Shown here: one piece after another, positions 9,074 to 18,533 of the stretch
Layout: every line of letters begins with the position of its first letter
Position numbering within the stretch: position 1 is the stretch's first letter
Origin: JAAYCI01 sp964370045
GTDB lineage: Bacteria; Bacillota; Clostridia; Oscillospirales; Ruminococcaceae
Reading direction: 5' to 3'
Assembly (NCBI GenBank): GCA_964370045.1
Contig: CAYJGZ010000008.1
Span: forward strand, 41,293-105,292
Length of the DNA stretch: 64,000 nt
Notes under the pieces: model-generated
Databases searched by the model: none
The model's input: only the letters and a program-made list of their open reading frames with translations
Told to the model about the DNA's origin: nothing
Program-made: the position numbers and the translations under genes

Positions 9074-10007
9074 AAAACAGAAAAAGTTGATTGTGGTGTG
9101 CGGCCCTACGGCCACGGGCAAAACAGAGCTTGCACTGCATCTTGCAAAAACGTGCGGCGGCTGTGTCGTAAGCGCAGACTCCATGCAGATATACGAGAAC
9201 CTTAAGGTGGGCACGGCGGCGGTGACGGCAGAGCAAGCAGGGGATGTGAAAGTGTACCTAAGCGGCTTTGTGCCGCCGCAAAATGCGTACTCTGTTGCGC
9301 AGTGGCTTCAGGATGCAAAAAGCGCCATAGACGAGTGCTATGAAAATAAGCTTGTGCCCATAGTGTGCGGCGGCACGGGGCTGTATATCAAGAATCTTTT
9401 GACGGGCGAGCGCTACACGCAGGAGGAGCAGGACGACCTGCGGAAGGAGCTTTCAAAGCAGTACGATGCCCAAGGGGGTGAGGCGATGCTAATGCGCCTT
9501 GCGCAAGTAGACGCCCAAATGGCGGCACGCTTGCACCCTAACGACAAAAAGAGGGTGGTGCGTGCGCTGGAGCTTTGGGAGCGCACCCACATGACAGAAC
9601 AGCAGCGCAACGAGCAAAAAGCGGCTGAAACAGTAGACGGAGAGCGATATTCTTCGCTGTGCATAGGGCTGAATTATGCCGAGAGAGAAAGCTTGTACAC
9701 CGCAATAAACACACGTGTGGGGCGCATGGTGCAAAGCGGAATCTTGGATGAGGCAAAGTGTGTGTGGGAAAATAAAGAAATTTACCTCACGGCGGCGCAG
9801 GCGATAGGCTACAAGGAGTTTTTTGGCTACTTTGAGGGGACGTGCTCGCTACAAGAGTGCGAAGAAAGCCTAAAACAGGCCACACGACGCTACGCAAAGC
9901 GTCAGCTAAGCTGGTTTGGTGGCATGGAGGACATAAGGTGGCTACATGTGGGGCAGGAAAACCTATACGCCGAGGCACAGCGCATGGCAGAGGATTTTTT
10001 GGGATAG
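9057..10007 (+). CDS. miaA: tRNA dimethylallyltransferase MiaA
   Basis: MiaA transfers the dimethylallyl group of DMAPP to A37 of tRNA, producing the i6A substrate for MiaB. The P-loop GPTATGKTELALHLAK lies near the N-terminus, followed by the tRNA-recognition loop ADSMQIYENLKVGTAA, then PIVCGGTGLYIKNLLTG and RRVVRALELWERT. The longest frame starts at TTG 9057, overlapping mutL by 17 bases, with AAGGAG 13 bases upstream; TTG at 9087 is an alternative. The 316-residue length is normal. Co-transcription with mutS and mutL is implied by the overlap, an order common in Firmicutes. Confidence 0.95.
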   Translation: MDGRGKKQKKLIVVCGPTATGKTELALHLAKTCGGCVVSADSMQIYENLKVGTAAVTAEQAGDVKVYLSGFVPPQNAYSVAQWLQDAKSAIDECYENKLVPIVCGGTGLYIKNLLTGERYTQEEQDDLRKELSKQYDAQGGEAMLMRLAQVDAQMAARLHPNDKKRVVRALELWERTHMTEQQRNEQKAAETVDGERYSSLCIGLNYAERESLYTAINTRVGRMVQSGILDEAKCVWENKEIYLTAAQAIGYKEFFGYFEGTCSLQECEESLKQATRRYAKRQLSWFGGMEDIRWLHVGQENLYAEAQRMAEDFLG

Positions 10008-10049
10008 TGCAAGAGCTGCGAAATACGCAAAAATCAAGAGGAAAAAGCC

Positions 10050-11420
10050 TTGAAGGAACTTAAAAGAGGAACAATGCCGCCGCCAAAGGGCGACAAAGCG
10101 GACACAAAAGAGCAAAGCCCGGCACAGGACACACCGAGTGATGCAGTGGAAAGCCGCACGCTAAAGCGTCACAGGTGGAAAAAAAGATACCGCCGCCTTT
10201 TGTGGCTGCTTGTGCTCATTCCGCTGGGGTATATTGCGGTGCAGGTGTTTATTATTTTAGCGCCACAGCTACGCACGGAGGTTGTACTGCCGCAGGAGAT
10301 GACCGACTCGGTGAGCGTCACGGGGCAGGTGGTGATGCAGAGCACTCCCGTTGAGGGGGGAAGCGCACACCTGTACTATACAGTGCCGGTGGGGCAAAGG
10401 GTGTCGGCAGGTGCACAGGTGGCACAGCGGTTTTCAAGCTCGCAGGCGGTGCTGGCGCAGGATAGGTTGCAGGCCATAGCGCTTGAGATGGATATGCTAA
10501 ACGAAGCACAGCAGACCACAGCCGAGGCGGGAGACCTTGAGGTACTGCTCTCTGAAATGCAGGAGGGCGTGCAGGGGATGCTGCAGGGTATAGAGGCAGG
10601 AGACTACGCAGGCACGGACATTCCACTGAACGAGGCGACACTTGCGGCAAACAAGCTGCAAATAGCCACAAATCAGGTGCAAAACTTTCAGGGAAGGATA
10701 GATGAACTTACGCAGGAGCGTGCATATTATGAAAGCATAGCGCAGGTGCAGGCGGATATACAAGCGCCTGCCACGGGGTACTTTGTTCCCTCCATGCAAA
10801 ACGACCGACTTCAGCAGGACTACGAGGCTGTGTCGAAGATGAGCCCACAAGAGCTGCAGGAGCTGCTCGCCGCACAGCCGCAATATTACGGCGAGAGCGT
10901 TGCAGGGCATATTATCACAGACCACCGCTGGAGTTTCTTTGCGGTGATGAGCAGCGAGGACGCACAAAAGTTTGCGGAGGGGGACACGGGGCTGCAGCTG
11001 TCCTTTCCCGACGCCGGCGGCGAGAGCCTGCCTGTGTCGGTGCAGAGTGTACAGCAGGACGAGGAGCAGGGCATAGCGGTGGTGGAGCTGTACTGCGAGT
11101 ACGTAAGCCCCGAGATACTGACACTGCGTGTGGAAAAGGCGGAAATTATTTTAGGTACGCAAAAGGGACTGCAAATAGACAAAAATGCACTGCGCCTTGT
11201 GGACGTGGAGGACGAGGACGGCCTGGTGGTGACCTACAAGGGAGTGTACGTGCAGTTTGGCAACATGGTGTATTTTCGCAGGGTGGATGTGCTTTTGGAG
11301 GATGAATTTTACATGCTGGTGCCGGATGTGTACACCGAGGGGGTAAACGAGGTGCGCATGTACGACACTGTGGTGGTGGATACGGGAGGCATTGAGCTGT
11401 ATGACCAAAAAATCTTGTAG
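10050..11420 (+). CDS. HlyD-like single-pass membrane protein
   Basis: A 456-residue protein with a charged cytoplasmic N-terminus (residues 1-50), one membrane segment (LLWLLVLIPLGYIAVQVFIIL, about 51-70) and a large extracytoplasmic part. The latter has a biotinyl-lipoyl-like stretch (YYTVPVGQRVSAGAQVAQRF), a coiled-coil hairpin (about 140-230) and a closing beta domain, the layout of HlyD/membrane-fusion proteins. No ABC transporter partner is adjacent. Instead it overlaps yggS and precedes sepF and divIVA, an arrangement I associate with Clostridia, so a role at the division site or in the envelope is possible but unproven. TTG 10050 is chosen for the AAGAGG 8 bases upstream; ATG 10074 is an alternative. 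Confidence 0.72.
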   Translation: MKELKRGTMPPPKGDKADTKEQSPAQDTPSDAVESRTLKRHRWKKRYRRLLWLLVLIPLGYIAVQVFIILAPQLRTEVVLPQEMTDSVSVTGQVVMQSTPVEGGSAHLYYTVPVGQRVSAGAQVAQRFSSSQAVLAQDRLQAIALEMDMLNEAQQTTAEAGDLEVLLSEMQEGVQGMLQGIEAGDYAGTDIPLNEATLAANKLQIATNQVQNFQGRIDELTQERAYYESIAQVQADIQAPATGYFVPSMQNDRLQQDYEAVSKMSPQELQELLAAQPQYYGESVAGHIITDHRWSFFAVMSSEDAQKFAEGDTGLQLSFPDAGGESLPVSVQSVQQDEEQGIAVVELYCEYVSPEILTLRVEKAEIILGTQKGLQIDKNALRLVDVEDEDGLVVTYKGVYVQFGNMVYFRRVDVLLEDEFYMLVPDVYTEGVNEVRMYDTVVVDTGGIELYDQKIL

Positions 11421-12105
11421 CGAAATAGAACAGCGTGTGGGTGAGGTGCGGCGGAGAATTGAGGATGCCGCACGCAAAGCGGGACGCTCTGTGGAGGAAA
11501 TCACGCTAATAGGCGTGACCAAAACACGCACCGCTGAAGAGGTGCGCCAGCTGATTTGCGCAGGGGTTGCCACCATAGGTGAAAACCGTGTGCAGGAGCT
11601 TTTGGAAAAACAGCCGCACCTGCAAGACCTTGAGTACAAAGCGCACCTGATAGGCCACCTGCAGAGAAACAAAGCCAAATTCTTGCCCGGGAAGATAGAT
11701 ATGCTGCAAAGCTTGTCGAGCGAGGAGACGGTGCAGGCGCTGGAAAAGGCGTATGCACAGCATGACGAGCGGCTAAATGTGCTTATAGAGGTGAATATCG
11801 GGCAGGAGGAGAGCAAAAGCGGAATAGACAAAGAAGGGCTGGAGCGCCTTGTGCAACGGGTGATGCAATCCCCCGTTTTGTGTCTAAAAGGGCTGATGGC
11901 GATACCTCCGTTTGGCCTTGGGGAAGAAATTCGCAGGTATTTTGAACAAATGTACAATCTATTTATTGACATTAGGGCAAAAACAAGGGATAATGTTAAT
12001 GTGTTGTCTATGGGCATGTCCTCGGATTTTGAATATGCTATACTTGAAGGCGCAACTATGGTGCGTGTGGGAACGGACTTGTTCGGAGCAAGGAACTATG
12101 CGTGA
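11401..12105 (+). CDS. yggS: YggS/PLPBP-family pyridoxal phosphate homeostasis protein
   Basis: This family binds PLP in a single TIM-barrel domain and buffers B6 vitamers and amino-acid pools without known catalysis. The PLP lysine lies in LIGVTKTRTAEEV, and TIGENRVQELLEK, HLIGHLQRNKAKF, EVNIGQEESKSGI and SMGMSSDFEYAILEGATMVRVGTDLFG are all typical. ATG 11401 is preferred to the longer TTG frame because the GGAGG at 11385-11389 is 11 bases upstream of it. The gene overlaps the HlyD-like gene by 20 bases and precedes sepF, the usual Gram-positive order. The protein is 234 residues, normal for the family. Confidence 0.94.
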   Translation: MTKKSCSEIEQRVGEVRRRIEDAARKAGRSVEEITLIGVTKTRTAEEVRQLICAGVATIGENRVQELLEKQPHLQDLEYKAHLIGHLQRNKAKFLPGKIDMLQSLSSEETVQALEKAYAQHDERLNVLIEVNIGQEESKSGIDKEGLERLVQRVMQSPVLCLKGLMAIPPFGLGEEIRRYFEQMYNLFIDIRAKTRDNVNVLSMGMSSDFEYAILEGATMVRVGTDLFGARNYA

Positions 12106-12362
12106 TAACACGGCCGGGTGGCTATGAGCCAAAGCGGCAAAGACTGCCTAAAACAAGAAAACAATCATAAAGTGAATATATATAGTCACTTAATTTGAAA
12201 AACGGCACAAGATTGCCGAGTAGAAATTTTGTTTAACAAGGCGGAGGAGTGAGCAATGCTTTGTGCATTGCGATGGACGACAACGTAGATAGACGGAATT
12301 TATATCGGCAAGATGTGTGGGTTTTTAAGTTAATTGACTATAAATGTGTAAAGGAGATACAA

Positions 12363-12809
12363 ATGGGGCTTTTTGGTAAAATCCGAGATATCATGGGTGT
12401 GGATGAAGAAGAAGAGTTCGAGGGTGAAGGTATGGATATTATCGGTGCTCGTGATGGTGGATACAACACCCTGCCTGACGAGGAGTTTGTGCCTGAAAAG
12501 CGCAGCAACAAGGTGGTGAACATCAACGCCACAACACAGCTTCAGGTAGTTTTGGTAAAGCCGGAGCGCTTTGATGATGCACCCTCCGTTGCGGACCACC
12601 TTAATTCACGTCGTACGGTAGTGCTGAACCTTGAATCCTCAAAGCAGGAGGTTTCCCGCCGTCTTTTGGACTTTTTGTCGGGTGTGGCGTATGCCAACAA
12701 CGGCCAGATTAAGCGTGTGGCAAACAATACGTTTATTATCACCCCTTATAACGTGGATATTGTGGGCGATATTTTGGATGAGCTTGAGAGTAGCGGTGTG
12801 TTCTTTTAG
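12363..12809 (+). CDS. sepF: Cell division protein SepF
   Basis: SepF binds FtsZ, polymerises into rings and tethers the division septum to the membrane. The N-terminal amphipathic membrane helix (MGLFGKIRDIMGV) is followed by an acidic linker and the SepF core from about residue 58 (VVLVKPERFDDAPSVADHL, then VVLNLESSKQEVSRRLLDFLSG). ATG 12363 has a near-perfect AAAGGAG; the frame stays open upstream to 12249 but that extension is unlike SepF. Protein length is 148 residues. It lies 103 bases before divIVA. A 10-codon frame (12256-12288) behind GGAGGAG in the leader is noted as a possible upstream peptide. Confidence 0.95.
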   Translation: MGLFGKIRDIMGVDEEEEFEGEGMDIIGARDGGYNTLPDEEFVPEKRSNKVVNINATTQLQVVLVKPERFDDAPSVADHLNSRRTVVLNLESSKQEVSRRLLDFLSGVAYANNGQIKRVANNTFIITPYNVDIVGDILDELESSGVFF

Positions 12810-12912
12810 ACGCTTTGAAAAATATGCACAGTAAAGCGTTGACATTGAATAAAATACCTTGGGTTGAGCATAGTGCTACAAAAAATAACTAAAAACACAG
12901 GGAGGAAGACAA

Positions 12913-13680
12913 ATGACAGTTGAAGATATAAGAGGCGTTACGTTTGAAACGGTACGTAAAGGCTATCGTGTGGAAGATGTGGACGACTACCTCCAGCAGG
13001 TAGCGGTGGATATGGAGCGCCTGATAATGGCACGCGATGCGCTGCAAAACGAGCGTGATGCGGCTTTTTCGGAGCGTGATTCGGCTTTTGCAGAGCGTGA
13101 TGCGGCCTCGAGCGACAACGGCGCAACAAATGCACAGATTCAAAGCCTTATTGAGGCGAAAGAGGATGCCGAAAACAAGATGTACATCCTGGCTGAAAAG
13201 GTGGAGGAGTACCGTGGCCAAGAGGATACACTCACCACAGCGCTTATCAACGCACAGCGCATGGGCGAGACCGTGGTGAAGGAAGCAAAGCAAAAGGCGG
13301 AGAACATGATTCGTGAGGCCACCGGCCATGCGGAGCTTTTGCGCCAAAGAGCGGAGCAGGAGATAGAGCGTGAGCGTGGTACACTCGAAAAGCTGACCGC
13401 TGAGGTTACACGTTTTAAGGCAACTATCCTCAACCTGTACAAGCAGCACATAGAGTCCCTAAGTGCGATGGACCCGCCGGTTATTCGTGCGGAGGAAGTG
13501 CTGGAAAAGGACAGAGCTGAGCGTGAGGAAAAAGCGCAGGGCATTGCAGAGGGAAGAATTCAGGAGGAAGAGACACCTGAGTTTTACGTGGATGAGACCA
13601 TAGAGCCTGTGCAGGAAACACCTACACCCGTTGTGGGCGAGGCGTTTGATGGCTTTCAGCCTGGCGTTGGATACTTGTAA
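12913..13680 (+). CDS. divIVA: DivIVA-domain protein
   Basis: DivIVA proteins sense negative membrane curvature and recruit division or polarity factors to septa and poles. The N-terminal lipid-binding domain (VEDIRGVTFETVRKGYRVED, then VDDYLQQV) fills the first 40 residues. A long coiled coil follows to about residue 190, including short repeats of ERDAAF/ERDSAF at residues 48-64. The tail is acidic and ends GFQPGVGYL. The ribosome binding site GGGAGGAAG is strong. At 255 residues it is longer than Bacillus DivIVA because of the tail. The following terminator closes the division cluster. Confidence 0.93.
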   Translation: MTVEDIRGVTFETVRKGYRVEDVDDYLQQVAVDMERLIMARDALQNERDAAFSERDSAFAERDAASSDNGATNAQIQSLIEAKEDAENKMYILAEKVEEYRGQEDTLTTALINAQRMGETVVKEAKQKAENMIREATGHAELLRQRAEQEIERERGTLEKLTAEVTRFKATILNLYKQHIESLSAMDPPVIRAEEVLEKDRAEREEKAQGIAEGRIQEEETPEFYVDETIEPVQETPTPVVGEAFDGFQPGVGYL

Positions 13681-13739
13681 TATAATCCCACCCACGGGGT
13701 GCACATAATATGCTAAGCAGTTTGGCATTTTGCACAATA

Positions 13740-13773
13740 CACCAAAAAGGCGCGTGAATGCGCCTTTTTGGTG
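13740..13773. terminator. Strong hairpin terminator after divIVA
   Basis: A perfect 14-bp stem (13740-13753 with 13760-13773) around a 6-base loop. The 3' arm ends in CTTTTTGGTG and is followed by an A/T-rich stretch. A-run on one arm and T-run on the other would let it work in both directions. Confidence 0.85.
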
Positions 13774-13984
13774 ATTTATTAAACAGAATAATTTTCGGAT
13801 AAAATGTTCTTGTCCATATTGTCCGTTATAATGGCGATAGGAAAAGCGAATGGTGCTAATTGCGCAAAAAGTTTGTGCACGCACAGTGAATGAATATGTT
13901 TCGACAAGCGAAGAATATTGCTTTGTGTAGCTTGTCGGAATGTGCGAAAAGAGCCTTAAGCAACCCACAAGGAGAGATGAATAG
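13774..13984 (+). other. ileS leader without a recognisable T-box
   Basis: A TATAAT at 13827-13832 without a good -35 box could start the ileS transcript. The leader contains a hairpin with arms at 13899-13909 and 13930-13940 (GACAAGC pairing with GCTTGTC). I looked for the conserved T-box block (TGGNACCGCG) expected for clostridial ileS and did not find it, so control by uncharged tRNA is not supported here. Confidence 0.35.
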
Positions 13985-16876
13985 GTGCCGGGAAAATACG
14001 ATAATACATTGAATTTACTAAAAACCCCTTTTGGGATGCGCGCGTCCCTACCCACTAAAGAGCCGCAGATGTTGCAGCGGTGGGACGAGTATGGCCTATA
14101 CAATAAAATGGTGGATGCAAACGAGGGCAAGCCGATTTTTCTTTTGCACGACGGCCCTCCATACGCAAATGCAGATATTCACATGGGAACGGCCATGAAC
14201 AAGGTGCTCAAGGATATTATTGTGCGCTACAAAAACATGGCCGGCTTTAAAGCACCTTATGTGCCCGGCTTTGACACCCACGGGCTTCCCATCGAGCGCA
14301 GAGCGCTGGAAAAAGTGAAGAACGACGCAAAGAAAAAGGCGAAGAAGGCAAAAAAAGAGCAAGGTGTATCCGGCGAAGTGCCGCAAAATAATGAAGCACA
14401 AGTGGGACGATACGGCGTTAGCGATTATGAATTGCGGGAAATTTGCGGTGAATTCGCAAAGCATTTTGCGCAGGTTCAGGCGGGACAATTTAGGCGACTG
14501 GGCGTTTTAGGAGACTGGGAGCATCCCTATCTCACACTCACGCCCGACTTTGAGGCGACCCAGATAGGCGTTTTCGGCCAAATGGCAAAGAAGGGCTATA
14601 TCTATAAGGGCTTAAAACCTGTATACTGGTGTCCTGTGGATCGCACAGCCCTTGCAGAGGCGGAAATCGAGTACGAGGACGAGAGCGTGGACTCTATCTA
14701 TGTGGCCTTTCAGGTGGATAAGGACAACGGAGCTCTTGTGAAAGCCGACATTTCTCCTAAAGACACGTATTTTATTATCTGGACTACCACCACGTGGACA
14801 CTCCCGGGCAATATTGCCATATGCCTTGGGCCTCGCTTTGAGTATGTGGCGGTAAAGGTGGGCGCTCGCAATTATATTGTGGCAAAGGAGCTGCTGGAGC
14901 AGTCCATGCAGGCATGTGGCATCGCCGACTATGAGGTGGTGGCCCAGTTTAAGGGCGAAGAGCTTGAGAACATCGAGGCAAAGCATTGCTATTTGGAGCG
15001 CACCTCACGGGTGATTTTGGGTGAGCATGTCACGCTGGAGAGCGGCACGGGCTGCGTGCACACAGCGCCGGGTCACGGCGTTGAGGACTATGAAGTTTGC
15101 GTTCGCTTTTACCCGGACCTGCCCATCATTGTGCCGGTGGACGATGACGGTGTTCTTACCCAAGAGGCGGGGCGCTTTGAGGGATTGTCAGTCTTTAAGG
15201 CGGGCGAAGTTATCCAAAATTATCTGCAAGAAACGGGACACCTCGTTGGCGTGCAAAGCATTGTGCACAGCTACCCACACTGCTGGCGTTGCCGCACTCC
15301 TATCATTTTTAGAGCGACACAGCAATGGTTTTGCTCAGTAGATGGGTTTAAGGAAAAAACATACGATGCGGTGAACAGTGTAAAATGGATTCCCGAGTGG
15401 GGACGTGAGCGTATGCTGGGCATGGTGCGAGACCGCGCCGACTGGTGCATCTCTCGTCAGCGCCTATGGGGCGTGCCTATTCCCGTGTTTTACTGCGATA
15501 CCTGCGGCAAATACACCATAAATGATACGAGTATTTCCGTCGTGCAGGCGTTGTTTGCAAAGGAAGGGTCCAACGCATGGTTTAAGTATTCGGCGCAGGA
15601 AATTTTGCCCGAAGACTTTACGTGCGAGCACTGCGGCGCCGCTGTGGAGCACATGACAAAAGAAAAAGATACAATGGATGTGTGGTTCGATTCGGGCACA
15701 AGCCATTTTTCGGTACTGGGCGAAAACAGCAAGTGGAAAGACCATCCGTGGCCTGCGGACCTGTACATTGAAGGTTCCGACCAATTCCGTGGCTGGTTTC
15801 AGTCCTCGTTGCTCACTGCGGTGGCGGTGAAGGAAAAAGCGCCATACAAAAGCGTTGTTAGCTGTGGCTGGGTAGTGGACGGCGAGGGGCGCAAGATGTC
15901 CAAGTCTTTGGGCAACGGCATTGCCCCCGAGGAGATTATCAAGGAGTACGGTGCGGATATTGTGCGCTTGTGGGTGGCAGCATCCGACTATCAGGTGGAC
16001 ATGCGCATCAGTAAGGACATCCTAAAGCAGTTGAGCGAGGCGTATCGCAAGATTCGCAATACAGCACGTTTTATACTTGGCAATATTAGTGATTTCTGCC
16101 CTGATACAGATGTGGTTCAGGATAGTGAACTTACAGAGCTTGACAGATGGGCGCTGTCTGAGCTGGATAAACTGCTAATAATAGCACAGCAGGGCTACGA
16201 CAATTATGATTTTCATAGGGTGTACCATAATATCCACCGTTTTTGTGTCGTAGAGATGTCTAATTTTTACCTTGACATAATAAAAGACCGCCTGTATATC
16301 ACGCTGAAAGAGGGCAAACTACGCCGTGCAGCACAGACTGTTATGTTCAAGATTTTGATGGCTGTAACGCAACTGCTTACTCCGATTTTAAGCTTTACAT
16401 CGCAGGAAATTTGGGAGTTTGTGCCTGAGTTTTCGGGCAAAAAGAAGTATGCCGTGATGCACGACATACCAAAGGCGGGACAGTACACGCTACCTGCAAG
16501 CGAGCAGGAAAAGTGGGACAAGATTATCGCCATTAACTCGGATGTGAAAAAAGCGCTGGAGAGCGCACGTGCGGAAAAAATGATTGGCTCTTCGCTGGAA
16601 GCCGCCGTTGTGCTGAGCTGTGAGGATGAGCTGTTCTCCTTTGTGAAGGGAGTACTGCCACAGCTTGCGGATATTTTCATTGTGTCGCAGGTGCTTTTGG
16701 AGCGTGAGGGCGTAGGTGAGGCAGGCGAGGTTGAGGGCCTGAAGGTGCTGGTGCGCGCTGCCGAGGGCGAAAAGTGCGAGCGGTGTTGGCAGTACCGCAC
16801 GGACGTAGGCGCAGACGAAAACCACACTACAATCTGCGCACGCTGTGCTGAAGTAATTGCACAGATGCAGGTATAG
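13985..16876 (+). CDS. ileS: Isoleucyl-tRNA synthetase
   Basis: IleRS charges tRNA-Ile and edits misactivated valine. The class I signature is DGPPYANADIHMGTAMNK; the usual second His of HxGH is Thr (H66-M-G-T69). KMSKS (in GRKMSKSLGN) is near residue 637. The editing domain has GTGCVHTAPGHGVEDY. A C-terminal zinc finger (CERC and CARC) marks it as the bacterial IleRS1 type. A Lys/Ala-rich insert (about residues 116-140) precedes the conserved EFAKHFAQVQAGQFRRLGV. GTG start with GGAGAG upstream; 963 residues. It begins a run with lspA and the pseudouridine synthase. Confidence 0.96.
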   Translation: MPGKYDNTLNLLKTPFGMRASLPTKEPQMLQRWDEYGLYNKMVDANEGKPIFLLHDGPPYANADIHMGTAMNKVLKDIIVRYKNMAGFKAPYVPGFDTHGLPIERRALEKVKNDAKKKAKKAKKEQGVSGEVPQNNEAQVGRYGVSDYELREICGEFAKHFAQVQAGQFRRLGVLGDWEHPYLTLTPDFEATQIGVFGQMAKKGYIYKGLKPVYWCPVDRTALAEAEIEYEDESVDSIYVAFQVDKDNGALVKADISPKDTYFIIWTTTTWTLPGNIAICLGPRFEYVAVKVGARNYIVAKELLEQSMQACGIADYEVVAQFKGEELENIEAKHCYLERTSRVILGEHVTLESGTGCVHTAPGHGVEDYEVCVRFYPDLPIIVPVDDDGVLTQEAGRFEGLSVFKAGEVIQNYLQETGHLVGVQSIVHSYPHCWRCRTPIIFRATQQWFCSVDGFKEKTYDAVNSVKWIPEWGRERMLGMVRDRADWCISRQRLWGVPIPVFYCDTCGKYTINDTSISVVQALFAKEGSNAWFKYSAQEILPEDFTCEHCGAAVEHMTKEKDTMDVWFDSGTSHFSVLGENSKWKDHPWPADLYIEGSDQFRGWFQSSLLTAVAVKEKAPYKSVVSCGWVVDGEGRKMSKSLGNGIAPEEIIKEYGADIVRLWVAASDYQVDMRISKDILKQLSEAYRKIRNTARFILGNISDFCPDTDVVQDSELTELDRWALSELDKLLIIAQQGYDNYDFHRVYHNIHRFCVVEMSNFYLDIIKDRLYITLKEGKLRRAAQTVMFKILMAVTQLLTPILSFTSQEIWEFVPEFSGKKKYAVMHDIPKAGQYTLPASEQEKWDKIIAINSDVKKALESARAEKMIGSSLEAAVVLSCEDELFSFVKGVLPQLADIFIVSQVLLEREGVGEAGEVEGLKVLVRAAEGEKCERCWQYRTDVGADENHTTICARCAEVIAQMQV

Positions 16877-16990
16877 CATAAAAATGCAGAATTAAATACT
16901 TTTTCGTGCGTATATTGCTATTTTGTGGATGTACATTCGTTGCGGCATTATGCTGTGCCGGCTCACTAATTTGTATTGGAGAACATAGAA

Positions 16991-17587
16991 TTGCTTTTGA
17001 CGTTTATTTCAGCCGCAGCGCTCATAGGTTTGGACCAACTGTTCAAGGTGCTTGCGGTGCAGTACTTAGCGCCCGTCGGTGCGGTAACGGTTATACCCGG
17101 GATACTTGAGTTTCGCTATTTTGAAAATAGTGGTGCAGCTTTCGGTATATTTCAGGGAAAACAAACCTTTCTTATTGTTATAACTGCGCTTGCACTGCTG
17201 GTGGCACTGTACATTCTTATCTTTAGGCGACCTAAAAACCGCATGGAGCACATAGCCATCGTGATGATATTTGCGGGTGGCGTGGGCAACCTGATAGACA
17301 GAATAGTGAACCAGTATGTGGTGGATTACATCAGCTTTTTGTTTTTTAACTTTGCGATATTCAACTTTGCGGATATGCTTGTCACTTTCGGGTTTGCGCT
17401 TTTGGTGATAACCGTATTTCGCTCGGAGATGCGCACAAAAAAGCAGGAGAAAACCTCCGATGCACTGCAAAGTGCGGAGCATATGATGCCTACGGCGCAG
17501 TCGTCGGACTTGAAAGAAGCCTCCGAAGTACCTGAGCCGAATGGTAACGCAGACCAAGCGACAACAAAAAACACAGATGAAGCATGA
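16991..17587 (+). CDS. lspA: Lipoprotein signal peptidase LspA
   Basis: LspA is the four-helix membrane aspartyl protease that removes prolipoprotein signal peptides. The conserved NSGAAFGIF, GNLIDR and the two catalytic aspartates (in VVDYISF and FNFADM) are present. TTG 16991 has TTGGAG 9 bases upstream; TTG 16976 would add five residues but lacks a ribosome binding site. The protein is about 198 residues, longer than the usual 150-170 because of a polar C-terminal tail of about 50 residues rich in Ser, Glu and Ala. The tail coding region overlaps the next gene, so the tail may partly reflect sequence shared with that start. Confidence 0.93.
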   Translation: MLLTFISAAALIGLDQLFKVLAVQYLAPVGAVTVIPGILEFRYFENSGAAFGIFQGKQTFLIVITALALLVALYILIFRRPKNRMEHIAIVMIFAGGVGNLIDRIVNQYVVDYISFLFFNFAIFNFADMLVTFGFALLVITVFRSEMRTKKQEKTSDALQSAEHMMPTAQSSDLKEASEVPEPNGNADQATTKNTDEA

Positions 17588-18527
17588 AGCACATAAAATA
17601 GAGCTGGTAGTGCCTGAAGATTTGTCAGGAATGCGCATAGACCGCTTGGTTTCCGGGGAGGCAATGCTTTCAAGAGCGATGGCGCAACAGCTCATAGCGC
17701 AGGGAAATGTGCTCGTGAACGGCAAGAAGCCCGCTAAGAGCCATGTTGTGCTTTGTGGAGATGTCCTGTCGGTGTGCATACCGCCGCCGCAGGAGGTGTC
17801 TATACATGCACAGGATATTCCGCTGTGTGTTGTGTACGAGGATGCGCACCTTTTGGTAGTGGATAAGCCAAAGGGAATTGTGGTACATCCTGCGGCCGGA
17901 AACCCCGATGGTACGCTGGTTAATGCGCTTATGCACCACTGCGAGGGGCAGCTTTCGGGAATTGGCGGAGAGCTTCGCCCCGGGATTGTGCACAGGATTG
18001 ACAAGGATACAAGCGGACTTTTGGTGGTAGCCAAAAGCGATGCAGCGCACAAGGGGCTGGCGGTGCAGTTTGAAGCGCATAGCATAGACAGAGTGTACTA
18101 TGCGGTTGCTCATGGGCGCTTCAGGCAGACAGAGGGATGCGTGGATGAGCCTATCGGACGCAGCAGGAATGACAGAAAAAAGATGGCAGTTTCTTATTAT
18201 AATTCAAAAACTGCTGTCACGCACTATTCTGTTGTGGAGCAATTTGAAAAATTTACACTTTTGAAATTGCGCTTACAAACAGGCAGGACGCACCAAATAA
18301 GGGTGCACATGGCGCACATATCCCATCCTTTGGCAGGGGATGTGGTGTATGGCCCGAGCAAGCTAATCAAAAGCCTACGTGGGCAGTGCTTACATGCGGG
18401 CAGGCTTGGGTTTGTTCATCCGATTTCGGGAGAGCAGCTGTCTTTTGAGAGCGAATTGCCCGAATACTTTACGGATTTTTTGGCTAAGATTTCAGCAGGA
18501 ACATGGGGGAAAAACAGCGGAGGATAA
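17577..18527 (+). CDS. RluA-family 23S rRNA pseudouridine synthase (RluD-like)
   Basis: An S4 RNA-binding domain (RIDRLVSGEAMLSRAMAQQLI through VNGKKPAKSH) precedes the catalytic domain. The catalytic Asp is in PGIVHRIDKDTSGLLVVAKSD, and LLKLRLQTGRTHQIRVHMAHI with HPLAGDVVYG completes the family motifs. Its position after lspA is the standard Gram-positive place for the RluD-like enzyme, which modifies helix 69 of 23S rRNA in well-studied relatives; the exact target here is not readable. ATG 17577 overlaps lspA by 11 bases; ATG 17541 is an alternative and neither has a strong ribosome binding site. About 316 residues. Confidence 0.92.
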   Translation: MKHEAHKIELVVPEDLSGMRIDRLVSGEAMLSRAMAQQLIAQGNVLVNGKKPAKSHVVLCGDVLSVCIPPPQEVSIHAQDIPLCVVYEDAHLLVVDKPKGIVVHPAAGNPDGTLVNALMHHCEGQLSGIGGELRPGIVHRIDKDTSGLLVVAKSDAAHKGLAVQFEAHSIDRVYYAVAHGRFRQTEGCVDEPIGRSRNDRKKMAVSYYNSKTAVTHYSVVEQFEKFTLLKLRLQTGRTHQIRVHMAHISHPLAGDVVYGPSKLIKSLRGQCLHAGRLGFVHPISGEQLSFESELPEYFTDFLAKISAGTWGKNSGG

Positions 18528-18533
18528 GCGGGT

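Noticed and set aside
11151..12017. Minus-strand frame of 288 codons
   Set aside because: Antisense to the HlyD-like gene and yggS, both well supported.
13774..13984. T-box riboswitch upstream of ileS
   Set aside because: Neither the specifier stem layout nor the conserved TGGNACCGCG-like block could be found.
17066..18085. Minus-strand frame of 339 codons across lspA and the pseudouridine synthase
   Set aside because: Both plus-strand genes have full family motifs; the antisense product is low-quality sequence without a ribosome binding site.
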